IMG/VR virus record: IMGVR_UViG_3300029259_000438
Span: 1 to 31,198 of that record
Direction: 5' to 3' (one strand)
Length of the DNA: 31,198 bases
DNA from: a virus
Position 1 is the stretch's first letter. Each line of letters starts with the position of its first letter. Below the pieces are notes generated by a model. That model was not told where the DNA came from and did not search any database. It saw nothing but the letters and a program-made list of their open reading frames with translations. The translations under genes and the position numbers were made by a program. Below are positions 1 through 5,681 of the stretch, in pieces.

Positions 1-2
1 AT

Positions 3-182
3 TTTGTTATTACAACTGGTAAATCTTTACACCACTATACTGATAATGAGTTTTTTCTTAAAATGGTAAAGTGTATAGGGTGGGATGAGTTGTGTGAGTT
101 ATTAGATGGTAATAAAGGTTTTTGGAAAAGGGCAGAAGAAATAGTAAGATCTATTTCAGCATATGATTTGGATATCGTATAA
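3..182 (+). CDS. C-terminal end of an unknown protein (5' truncated by window edge)
   Basis: An open frame runs from the first bases of the window to a TAA at 180-182 and encodes at least 59 residues. The visible part contains TTGKSLHHYTDNEFFLKM near its beginning and ends in SISAYDLDIV. I do not recognise a family. The piece is soluble-looking, mixed in charge and without a membrane segment. A promoter-like TTCGTATATT element follows within 5 bases of the stop, so this gene appears to close a transcription unit before uvsE. The start lies outside the window. Confidence 0.6.
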   Translation, partial: FVITTGKSLHHYTDNEFFLKMVKCIGWDELCELLDGNKGFWKRAEEIVRSISAYDLDIV

Positions 183-186
183 ATTG

Positions 187-203
187 TTCGTATATTCATG
201 GGG
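187..203 (+). promoter_or_regulatory. Promoter-like element TTCGTATATTCATGGGG upstream of uvsE
   Basis: TTCGTATATT at 187-196 is followed by CATGGGGTAA. Nearly the same block recurs at 1162-1178, and shorter forms occur at 1856 and 23704, each ahead of a gene. TATATT plus the next bases resembles the TAnnTTTG -7 box of Bacteroidota housekeeping promoters. That suggests recognition by the host sigma factor (inference). The leader that follows ends in AATAAAGGTTATG. Confidence 0.5.
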
Positions 204-227
204 TAATAATAAAAAAATAAAGGTTAT

Positions 228-1124
228 ATGAATTTAGGTTATGCGTGTATTAACACGATTATGAGTGCAAAAGGTATTATGACAAATCGCACAATGCGTA
301 AGAAAACATTTCAAGCTAAAGGTTTAGAATATGTTTCGGATTTAGCATTATTAAATGTCAAAGATTTAAAGACTATTGTTGAGTGGAATAATGAACACGG
401 AATAAAATTATTTCGATTGTCATCCCAAATATTCCCTTGGCAAGATGAGTATGAATTTTCATCATTAAAAGATTATGATGAGATTTGTGAGTTAATGCTA
501 GAAATAGGTGAAATTGCTACCAATGCAAACCAACGACTTACAATGCATCCAGGTCCTTACAATTGTTTAGCTTCACCAAATCCAAAAGTAGTTGCAAAGA
601 CTGTTCGAGAACTCGATTGCCATAGCGAACAAATGAATATGCTTGGGTTTGAACCATCAAATTACAATAAAATTAATATTCATGTAGGTGGTGCTTACGG
701 CGATAAAAAATCGACGTTGACGCGTTTTGTGGAAAATTTTAGTCTATTGCGTATTGACACTAAAAACCGGCTAGTAATCGAGAATGATGATAGTCCAAAT
801 GAATATTCTGTTAAAGATTTATTTGATGGTATTTACAAAGAAATAGGTATTCCAATTACATTCGATTACTTCCACCATAAATTTAATACTGGGGATTTGA
901 ATGAGGAAGAAGCCCTTAAATTAGCTTCTACTACTTGGCCTGATGGTATAGCTCAATGTTGTCATTATTCAGAAAGTAGACGAAAAGAATTCTTAGATGA
1001 ATCAATTCGCCCCCAAGCACATTCAGATTTAATATATGAAAAAATCCAAACCTATGGTTTAGAGCCTGATATCGTTATTGAAGCTAAATCAAAGGAACAA
1101 GCAATATTTAAAAGAGTAATTTAA
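228..1124 (+). CDS. uvsE: UV DNA damage endonuclease, UvsE/UvdE family
   Basis: This 298-residue protein is a UVDE-family TIM-barrel endonuclease. Such enzymes nick DNA 5' of UV photoproducts and start an excision pathway independent of UvrABC. The family motifs are in order: N-terminal GYACIN, RLSS at 63-66, MHPG with H107, HVGG with H152, the ENDD block with E185, FDYFHH at 212-217 with D213 and H216, HYSES at 246-250, AHSD with H265, and IEAK near the end with E285 and K287. These include the His, Asp and Glu metal ligands and the lysine known to be modified in the family. The length is normal for the family. The ATG lies behind AATAAAGGTT and a promoter-like element of its own, and a hairpin follows the stop, so it looks monocistronic. 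It probably repairs UV-damaged phage DNA in sunlit water (inference). Confidence 0.93.
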   Translation: MNLGYACINTIMSAKGIMTNRTMRKKTFQAKGLEYVSDLALLNVKDLKTIVEWNNEHGIKLFRLSSQIFPWQDEYEFSSLKDYDEICELMLEIGEIATNANQRLTMHPGPYNCLASPNPKVVAKTVRELDCHSEQMNMLGFEPSNYNKINIHVGGAYGDKKSTLTRFVENFSLLRIDTKNRLVIENDDSPNEYSVKDLFDGIYKEIGIPITFDYFHHKFNTGDLNEEEALKLASTTWPDGIAQCCHYSESRRKEFLDESIRPQAHSDLIYEKIQTYGLEPDIVIEAKSKEQAIFKRVI

Positions 1125-1130
1125 AGACTT

Positions 1131-1149
1131 CCGCGCATTTGCGTGGTTT
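1131..1149 (+). terminator. Possible rho-independent terminator after uvsE
   Basis: CCGCGC at 1131-1136 can pair with GCGTGG at 1141-1146, with one G-U pair and an ATTT loop. TTT follows. The stem is GC-rich in an AT-rich genome, begins six bases after the uvsE stop and precedes a new promoter-like element. The U-tract is short, so termination may be partial. Confidence 0.5.
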
Positions 1150-1161
1150 CTCGACATATTG

Positions 1162-1178
1162 TTCGTATATTTACGGGG
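1162..1178 (+). promoter_or_regulatory. Promoter-like element TTCGTATATTTACGGGG upstream of small-gene cluster
   Basis: TTCGTATATT at 1162-1171 and TTACGGGGTAA just after it nearly repeat the element in front of uvsE. The leader to the next ATG at 1223 also ends in the same TAAAAAATAAAGGTTATG block as uvsE. Both ends of the 5' region are therefore conserved between the two units. A short GGC/GCC hairpin (around 1186-1196) lies between them. Confidence 0.5.
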
Positions 1179-1222
1179 TAAATAAGGCGCGAAGCCGAGT
1201 TAATTATTAAAAAATAAAGGTT

Positions 1223-1438
1223 ATGACAGATTACGATTTATACGAAGCTCAACAAGAGTACAATTATTTTGAAATGTTGGTAAATACCAAAGAGCATGTT
1301 ACCACAGATGAATATAAGTTCATCATTAATTATGACAAAACTGAAGAAAATAATTTCAGTTATGTTGATAGTTACTTAGGTGATTATTTAAATTTAAACG
1401 TTTACAGTGAGCATGATTGTGAGGAGTTGGAATTTTAA
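1223..1438 (+). CDS. Small acidic protein of unknown function
   Basis: This 71-residue protein begins MTDYDLYEAQ and is rich in Asp, Glu, Tyr and Asn, so strongly acidic, ending in CEELEF. It has no membrane segment, zinc motif or family I recognise. The ATG follows an A-rich leader ending AAAGGTT, the same sequence as at uvsE, which supports the start. It is the first of four small genes behind the 1162 promoter-like element. Small acidic early phage proteins often bind host proteins or mimic DNA, but nothing here shows that directly. Confidence 0.7.
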   Translation: MTDYDLYEAQQEYNYFEMLVNTKEHVTTDEYKFIINYDKTEENNFSYVDSYLGDYLNLNVYSEHDCEELEF

Positions 1439-1448
1439 AATTTGAAAT

Positions 1449-1643
1449 ATGAAATTTAAAGAAACTTTGTTAGCAACTATTGAAGATAATCGACTAGAAA
1501 TGTTGATGCCTTCCCGAGAATATTCCGAAGAAGAACGCATATACATGCGTGGTTATAATCAAGCACTAAGTGATATGTTAGGTGATTTTAACGATGAATT
1601 AGACGAAATTAACCATAATAAATACACACACTCATTAAATTAA
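1449..1643 (+). CDS. Small protein of unknown function
   Basis: This 64-residue protein starts ten bases after the preceding stop. It looks mainly helical and contains ERIYMRGYNQALSDMLGDF, a pattern of spaced aromatic and hydrophobic residues typical of small soluble phage proteins. There is no transmembrane segment or recognisable catalytic motif. Tight spacing between the 71-aa and 65-aa genes suggests co-transcription. Confidence 0.65.
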   Translation: MKFKETLLATIEDNRLEMLMPSREYSEEERIYMRGYNQALSDMLGDFNDELDEINHNKYTHSLN

Positions 1644-1650
1644 TAAAAAT

Positions 1651-1848
1651 ATGAATCAGGTAAAAAATAAATTTCTAAAAAACTCTAAATCTTCTGAGAT
1701 GTTAGAATTCGTACAACTTATAAATGATGCCGAAAATGTAGGTTTGTTGGTGGAGGTAATTTACACGGCATTAGAGGATATGAAATTATGTCCTACTTCA
1801 TCACCCCTTCTTAGTATGCAGATAGCATCAAATGATTGGGATGTTTAA
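1651..1848 (+). CDS. Small protein of unknown function
   Basis: This 65-residue protein starts seven bases after the previous stop. It has a basic N-terminus (VKNKFLKNSK), a central amphipathic helix (EMLEFVQLINDAENVGLLVE) and a C-terminus ending NDWDV. No family is recognised. Spacing and strand place it in the same small-gene operon. Confidence 0.65.
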   Translation: MNQVKNKFLKNSKSSEMLEFVQLINDAENVGLLVEVIYTALEDMKLCPTSSPLLSMQIASNDWDV

Positions 1849-1855
1849 AAATAAT

Positions 1856-1865
1856 TTCGTACATT
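1856..1865 (+). promoter_or_regulatory. Weak promoter-like element TTCGTACATT
   Basis: TTCGTACATT differs by one base from the TTCGTATATT elements at 187, 1162 and 23704. It lies 24 bases before the ATG at 1889, in the only appreciable gap of the small-gene cluster. The GGGG that follows the first two copies is absent here. Confidence 0.35.
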
Positions 1866-1888
1866 ACACACAAATAAATAAATAAGTT

Positions 1889-2080
1889 ATGTTAAAGGAA
1901 AATAGAGAAACAGAATTGATTAACGAGTTAATATTTTTGAAGGAAGTTAAAGATAGAATGTGGAGATACCATCCATCAAATCCAAACATGGTTGATGTTG
2001 AGAATGAAATGGAATCACTTCAATTTGAAATTACTAAGTGTGAGTTAAAATTAGAAAACATAGCACCACGTAAGGTTTAG
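1889..2080 (+). CDS. Small helical protein of unknown function
   Basis: This 63-residue protein is predicted to be mostly helical. An N-terminal helix (ELINELIFLKEVKDRM) and a C-terminal helix (EMESLQFEITKCELKLE) flank a loop with YHPSNPNMVDVE, suggesting a helical hairpin or coiled coil. No family name is assigned. The ATG follows a repeated AAATAAATAAATAAGTT leader, and a probable terminator begins 24 bases after the stop, so this is likely the last gene of its unit. Confidence 0.68.
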   Translation: MLKENRETELINELIFLKEVKDRMWRYHPSNPNMVDVENEMESLQFEITKCELKLENIAPRKV

Positions 2081-2103
2081 AAATAAATTAAAAATGTGAT
2101 TAG

Positions 2104-2133
2104 TGGGGATTAGCTTAGCTTTTCCCCATTTTT
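2104..2133 (+). terminator. Probable rho-independent terminator
   Basis: TGGGGA at 2104-2109 pairs perfectly with TCCCCA at 2123-2128, and TTTTT follows immediately. It sits just after the 63-aa gene and before about 240 bases with little or no coding sequence, the expected place for the end of the small-gene operon. The 13-base loop is long, which lowers certainty. Confidence 0.6.
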
Positions 2134-2193
2134 GTCCTTGAATATTTAACATTATAAAATTACATATAAACCACACATAAAACCGCGCAAACT

Positions 2194-2212
2194 ACGCATA
2201 TTAATGCGTTTT
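2194..2212 (+). other. Perfect hairpin ACGCAT-ATTA-ATGCGT in noncoding stretch
   Basis: ACGCAT (2194-2199) and ATGCGT (2204-2209) are exact reverse complements around ATTA, and TTTT follows. The surroundings (about 2165-2290) hold loose repeats of CACACATA, CGCGCAAA, CACGCACAAA and TTAATGC. The hairpin could be a second terminator, a regulator binding site or part of a replication signal. The sequence alone does not decide. Apart from the listed elements, I see nothing else in the stretch 2081-2375. Confidence 0.4.
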
Positions 2213-2221
2213 AATGCATTG

Positions 2222-2229
2222 TATTTATA
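2222..2229 (+). promoter_or_regulatory. TATTTATA late-promoter-like element
   Basis: TATTTATA matches the element found upstream of the structural and region-5 genes. Here it lies 5 bases before the ATG of a 27-codon frame. Because it is outside the structural region and the reading frame is tiny, this copy is less certain than the others. Confidence 0.35.
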
Positions 2230-2234
2230 CTTAC

Positions 2235-2318
2235 ATGGAATGTGGTGATATCAATAAGTTTATGTTAAAACACGCACAAATCACACATACAATTAATGGT
2301 GAAGATAGTATAGAATAA
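2235..2318 (+). CDS. Possible 27-residue peptide
   Basis: ATG at 2235 opens a 27-codon frame (MECGDINKFMLKHAQ at its start, GEDSIE at its end) closing with TAA at 2316-2318. It lies directly behind a TATTTATA element. Nothing else supports translation, and the frame overlaps the CACGCACAAA repeats of the noncoding stretch. It could equally be a leader transcript or chance. Confidence 0.22.
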   Translation: MECGDINKFMLKHAQITHTINGEDSIE

Positions 2319-2331
2319 TTTGGGATATTAG

Positions 2332-2339
2332 TATTTATG
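2332..2339 (+). promoter_or_regulatory. Degenerate late-promoter-like element TATTTATG
   Basis: TATTTATG has one mismatch to TATTTATA and lies 36 bases before the ATG at 2376, a distance similar to the copy in front of the gene at 31004. The match could be chance in such AT-rich sequence. Confidence 0.3.
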
Positions 2340-2375
2340 ACATATATTAATGGGACAAATTAAATTTACACCAAA

Positions 2376-2564
2376 ATGAGTTATTCAGAAGATGTGCTTT
2401 ATGAAGTTTTAGAAGAGGTAAAGGTTAAAGGGTTAGAGAAAGATTTTTATAAAAAGCTCGATGAATTTAAACATCAACCAAAACACAAACATAAACAAGC
2501 ACATGAAAAGTGGTTGTATGCTTTATACAGAATCACAGGTGGTAAATCTTTAAAAAAATATTAG
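2376..2564 (+). CDS. Small basic protein of unknown function
   Basis: This 62-residue protein begins with a helix, VLYEVLEEVKVKGLEKDFYK. A Lys/His-rich stretch (HQPKHKHKQAHEKW) and a basic C-terminus ending SLKKY follow. The charge suggests a nucleic-acid or RNA-polymerase partner, but this is inference. The next gene begins 4 bases downstream. Confidence 0.68.
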   Translation: MSYSEDVLYEVLEEVKVKGLEKDFYKKLDEFKHQPKHKHKQAHEKWLYALYRITGGKSLKKY

Positions 2565-2568
2565 AATA

Positions 2569-3012
2569 GTGATTGATGTAGAAAATTTATTTAATTTATT
2601 TCCTGATAGTGAGGATGATAGTAATAATATTAATAGTAGTGAGGAAGCAGATTTTGAATCTTATGTTAAAACTTCCCCTATCTATTGGTTAGGGATGTAC
2701 AAAAAACTTGTACTCAACCATATTAACTTTAATAAAAAAATTCTAAAATTCTTCAAAAGTGCTGATGTAGAATTAGATGTAAAGGATATGAGAGAAGCAG
2801 GTGAATCCTTTGTTTATATGAAAGCATGGGGTTATATAGAGAATATAATTGTTGAAGATGTAAAGCATATAGAAGCCATAGAATACTACTCAGATGAATT
2901 TTTAGATACATCTTTAAAGTTAGGAATTTCATACTTTGAAGAAATTGAAGAGTATGAAAAATGTGCTTATCTACTATCAATTCTAAAAAAATCTCAAGAA
3001 TTTCCAATTTAA
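2569..3012 (+). CDS. Acidic protein of unknown function, GTG start
   Basis: This 147-residue protein appears to start at GTG (2569), 4 bases after the preceding stop, because no in-frame ATG precedes the acidic N-terminal region. Residues 13-30 are very acidic (DSEDDSNN, SSEEADFE). The rest is mostly helical, with YWLGMYKKLVLNHINFNKK and a C-terminal EEIEEYEKCAYLLSILKK helix. A closing Y-E-K-C-x-x-L helix is common in small proteins of T4-like marine phages, from memory, and not diagnostic. A small transcription or replication accessory factor is possible. I do not assign one. Confidence 0.7.
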   Translation: MIDVENLFNLFPDSEDDSNNINSSEEADFESYVKTSPIYWLGMYKKLVLNHINFNKKILKFFKSADVELDVKDMREAGESFVYMKAWGYIENIIVEDVKHIEAIEYYSDEFLDTSLKLGISYFEEIEEYEKCAYLLSILKKSQEFPI

Positions 3013-3051
3013 ACTTGGATACCAGAAAAACCTCCATTAACTTAAAAACAC

Positions 3052-3221
3052 AGGTGTTAAAAGGGAATAAAGGGGTTAAAAGAGGAAATAGGGAAATAAG
3101 GGATATGAGATATAGGGTATATGGGATGGAGGAATATGGAGAATAAGGGAATATGGGGAATGAGGGAGATAGGTTGGAATATTGGGATATAGTGTGTATA
3201 TTGGTAATAATATAAAAATAT
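3052..3221 (+). other. Cytosine-free, G-run-rich noncoding tract
   Basis: No cytosine occurs on the + strand for 170 consecutive bases. The core (about 3060-3190) is strongly purine-rich and holds nine runs of three or four G, many spaced 5-6 bases apart as GGGAATAT, GGGGAATGA and GGGAGATA. The units look like a degenerate short tandem repeat. The tract fills most of the gap between the 147-aa and 62-aa genes. A transcript of it could not form G-C pairs within itself but could form G-quadruplex-like stacks. The function is unknown. Confidence 0.75.
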
Positions 3222-3227
3222 CAAATT

Positions 3228-3416
3228 ATGAGAAATAAGGAATTAGTGGACAAAAGGTTCATGCAAATTGAGGGTAAAATAAAAACCCTAAAACACTTAA
3301 TGCAACGTCAATCTACTCAAAAGGATTTTTTAGATGAAATTAATAATCTATCCGAAGTTGTAGATGACTTAAAATCTATAATTGAAAGAGAATCATCACC
3401 CCTAAGAAACGGTTAA
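3228..3416 (+). CDS. Small coiled-coil protein of unknown function
   Basis: This 62-residue protein has heptad-like hydrophobic spacing over most of its length (IEGKIKTLKHLM, FLDEINNLSEVVDDLKSII), so a short coiled coil is likely. It has no catalytic motif or membrane segment. It is the first gene after the cytosine-free tract and starts 20 bases ahead of the next gene, whose leader ends in AAAATTAAAGTT. The two are probably co-transcribed. Confidence 0.68.
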   Translation: MRNKELVDKRFMQIEGKIKTLKHLMQRQSTQKDFLDEINNLSEVVDDLKSIIERESSPLRNG

Positions 3417-3435
3417 ATTTAAAAAAATTAAAGTT

Positions 3436-4212
3436 ATGAAATTAACAGCAAATCAAATCCAAGAAAATTGGGAAGAGTTTATGGGTAATATTGATACTCA
3501 CATCTCATCACCTCGTAAAGAGAAATTAATAGAGTTTTATGAAAAGTATCAAGAGCGTATTTCGCTTATGCCTGCTGCTCATAAAAAAGAATACCATTCT
3601 GCCTTTCCGGGTGGTTATGTTGATCATGTTAATCGTGTTGTTAGAGGTGCTTTATCCATGTCAAGTGTTTGGGAGAGTTTTGATTGTGATATGGCTACAT
3701 TTACCACTGAGGAATTAATATTCTCAGCTATAAATCACGATTTAGGAAAAATGGGTGATTCAGAACATGAATCTTATATCCCCCAAACAGACAAATGGAG
3801 AAGGGATAAATTAGGTGAAGATTATATGTTTAATAAAAAGCTAGCATTTGCAGGTGTCCCAGATCGTGGATTATTTCTACTTCAGGAACATGACATTAAG
3901 TATACATTTAATGAAATGATAGCAATCCAAACACATGATGGTTTATATGACTCAGCAAATGAGAAATACTTAAAAGGGTATTTAGTTGAGCAAAAACCTA
4001 GAACATCACTTCCATTTATATTACATCAGGCAGATATGATGGCTGCTCGTATAGAATGGGAGATTGAATGGTTGCCTAAATTTAAAAGTGGGGATAGTAA
4101 ACCAAAATCAAACTTTGCATTAGATAGTAAAAAAACAACTATTGCTGTAAAAAATAAAGCATTAGGTTCTATTAAAAGTGAGGGTTTAAAAAATATGTTA
4201 GATAACTTATGA
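3436..4212 (+). CDS. HD-domain phosphohydrolase-like protein
   Basis: This 258-residue protein has the ligand pattern of HD-superfamily metal-dependent hydrolases: H54 and H64 in HSAFPGGYVDHV, the HD pair H101-D102 in INHDLGKMG, H167-D168 in IQTHDGLY, and D200 in LHQADMMAAR. The order GG-x-x-x-H, HDLGK, then H-x-AD resembles the HD domain of YhaM-type 3'-5' exoribonucleases and other nucleotide- or RNA-acting HD enzymes. No nucleic-acid-binding OB domain is attached. The substrate could be a nucleotide, RNA or a signalling nucleotide, and the sequence does not say which. The stop overlaps the next start (ATGA), so it is translationally coupled to the membrane protein. Confidence 0.78.
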   Translation: MKLTANQIQENWEEFMGNIDTHISSPRKEKLIEFYEKYQERISLMPAAHKKEYHSAFPGGYVDHVNRVVRGALSMSSVWESFDCDMATFTTEELIFSAINHDLGKMGDSEHESYIPQTDKWRRDKLGEDYMFNKKLAFAGVPDRGLFLLQEHDIKYTFNEMIAIQTHDGLYDSANEKYLKGYLVEQKPRTSLPFILHQADMMAARIEWEIEWLPKFKSGDSKPKSNFALDSKKTTIAVKNKALGSIKSEGLKNMLDNL

Positions 4213-4484
4213 TAGTTGCAATAATAATACTAGCAATATTGGCGGCATCTCTAGGATATACCACCTTTAATCTCTTAAGAAAAACAGAAACTGCAGAAGA
4301 TATTGTAGTTAACTATCTTATATACTTAGATAAAATATCTAAAGTAATTGAGATGTCCGATAAAAGACTTAAACAAGTTGATCATAAGGGAACATTTAAA
4401 AGTGACGATGAAGTTGGATTCTTTTTTGAAGAGATAAAACAAATTCAAGATATTTTAAATGATTTTAATTTAAAAAAACTATAA
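4209..4484 (+). CDS. Small membrane-anchored protein
   Basis: This 91-residue protein begins with a hydrophobic segment (IVAIIILAILAASLGYTTF) followed by a basic flank (LLRKTE). That is a single N-terminal anchor with the remainder probably cytoplasmic. The rest is helical and charged, with FFFEEIKQIQDILNDFNLKKL at the end. No lipobox is visible. It overlaps the HD-domain gene by 4 bases and precedes the sigma gene by 9. The role is unknown. Small anchored proteins in this position could tether a partner to the membrane (inference). Confidence 0.75.
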   Translation: MIVAIIILAILAASLGYTTFNLLRKTETAEDIVVNYLIYLDKISKVIEMSDKRLKQVDHKGTFKSDDEVGFFFEEIKQIQDILNDFNLKKL

Positions 4485-4493
4485 AATGTACAT

Positions 4494-5306
4494 ATGGATT
4501 CTATAATTAGAAAGCATAAAAGTGAGAAACAAAAGAGGGTATACTTTTCAAAAGATACGGAAAACGCTATTGTAAGGTATAACCACTCTACAGATAGTAA
4601 TGAGAGAAGTAAAATTTATTCTGAATCCATCCATTGGCCTTTTTATAAATTAACTGAAAATATAATCCATACCTTTAAATTTTATTATACAGATGGAGTT
4701 GAGAATTTAGAAGATCTACAGCATGAAATAATTACCTTCTTGCTATCAAAAATCCATTTATTTAACCCTGAAAATGGAGCAAAGGCTTATTCTTATTTTG
4801 GCACAATTGTTAAAAGATGGTTAATAGTATACAACCAGAAAAACTATGGTAATAAAGTCAATAATATTTCTATTGCTGATTTAAATCATTACTCTCAACT
4901 AGACACAACAGACCCAGGATTTATTACATCTCAAAGAATTGAAGATGCAATTAATGTAACAGTGATAGAAGAAGAATTTAGTAATAGTGATAGATTTTCT
5001 CCTAAAGATTACAAACATGAAGATCGTTTATCTTTATTTATAGATTTATACACCCAACATTGTACCGATAATATTTATGAATTCTTTCCTAAGGGAAATG
5101 ATGCTACTATTGCAGATGCTATATTAGAGTTATTTAGGAAGAGAGATAATATTGATGTTTTTAATAAAAAAGCACTTTACATCTATATTCGTGAAATGGT
5201 AGATGTAAAAACACCAAAAATAACTAAAATTGCTAATAAATTATATACTATTTTTAAGAAAAAATATTTGTTTTATCTAGAACATGGTTATTTTCCAAAC
5301 ACATAG
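4494..5306 (+). CDS. Putative late-transcription sigma factor, gp55-like
   Basis: This 270-residue protein resembles the late sigma factors of T4-like phages. The resemblance is in the block of residues about 24-125: AIVRYNHSTDSNERSKIY, then a helix with LTENIIHTFKF, then EDLQHEIITFLLSKIHLFNP and AYSYFGTIVKRWLIVYNQKN. This corresponds to sigma region 2, which binds the core polymerase clamp and the -10 DNA. The remainder is less conserved and contains a C-terminal basic helix (KLYTIFKKKYLFYLEHGY). T4 gp55 is shorter, about 185 residues. A TATTTATA element begins 14 bases after its stop and recurs ahead of the structural genes, which fits a role in late transcription. Family assignment is by pattern only. 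Confidence 0.72.
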   Translation: MDSIIRKHKSEKQKRVYFSKDTENAIVRYNHSTDSNERSKIYSESIHWPFYKLTENIIHTFKFYYTDGVENLEDLQHEIITFLLSKIHLFNPENGAKAYSYFGTIVKRWLIVYNQKNYGNKVNNISIADLNHYSQLDTTDPGFITSQRIEDAINVTVIEEEFSNSDRFSPKDYKHEDRLSLFIDLYTQHCTDNIYEFFPKGNDATIADAILELFRKRDNIDVFNKKALYIYIREMVDVKTPKITKIANKLYTIFKKKYLFYLEHGYFPNT

Positions 5307-5319
5307 TTATTTTTATATA

Positions 5320-5327
5320 TATTTATA
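5320..5327 (+). promoter_or_regulatory. Late-promoter-like element TATTTATA ahead of baseplate operon
   Basis: TATTTATAACTAAAA stands 9 bases before the ATG at 5337. It is the first of the series in front of structural genes. The core is the reverse complement of TATAAATA, the T4 late-promoter core. If it acts as a -10 element, transcription would begin only a few bases before the start codon. Confidence 0.6.
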
Positions 5328-5336
5328 ACTAAAAAT

Positions 5337-5681
5337 ATGGGACAATTAGATTCAACTGTTTTTGGTGATAAAAAATTCTCGGATATATTAGAAGAAATTT
5401 ATACCAATCAAAAAAAGAGAGATGTACAAGTTGTAGCTCTTATTTCTGAATTGAAACCATTAGTTCAAGAGATAGGAGATGCAACTCTTATAGTACCCCT
5501 TATTAAGGAATACATGGAGATTGGTGTTAAGAATGATGAACAACTTATTAAAATGGCTACTATAATACAAAGAGTATTATCTAGATCTGAAGAAGAAGCA
5601 GGATTAGGCATATCAGATGAAGAAAAAGACCAACTTTTAGCAGAAATGGCAAAGTTAACAAAAGGAAAAGATGATAAATAA
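5337..5681 (+). CDS. Conserved phage protein of unknown function at head of baseplate operon
   Basis: This 114-residue, mainly helical, acidic protein contains FSDILEEIYTNQKKRD, LISELKPLVQEIGDATLIVP and a charged C-terminus (EEEAGLGISDEEKDQ). There is no membrane segment or enzyme motif. Its start follows the late-promoter-like element, and its stop overlaps the gp5-like gene as TAATG, so the two are coupled. A baseplate hub assembly or chaperone role is plausible from position alone. I do not recognise the family by name. Confidence 0.78.
   Translation: MGQLDSTVFGDKKFSDILEEIYTNQKKRDVQVVALISELKPLVQEIGDATLIVPLIKEYMEIGVKNDEQLIKMATIIQRVLSRSEEEAGLGISDEEKDQLLAEMAKLTKGKDDK

Noticed and set aside
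2235-2318. Treating the 27-codon frame as a firm gene
   Set aside because: Only a promoter-like element supports it. The frame is short enough to arise by chance, so it is listed with low confidence.
2753-3037. 94-aa Leu/His-rich frame on the minus strand
   Set aside because: Antisense to the 147-aa gene and typical of the reverse complement of AT-rich acidic coding sequence.
2961-3146. 61-aa frame on the plus strand running into the cytosine-free tract
   Set aside because: It starts inside the 147-aa gene in another frame, and its second half is only a translation of the G-run repeat. I treat the tract as noncoding.
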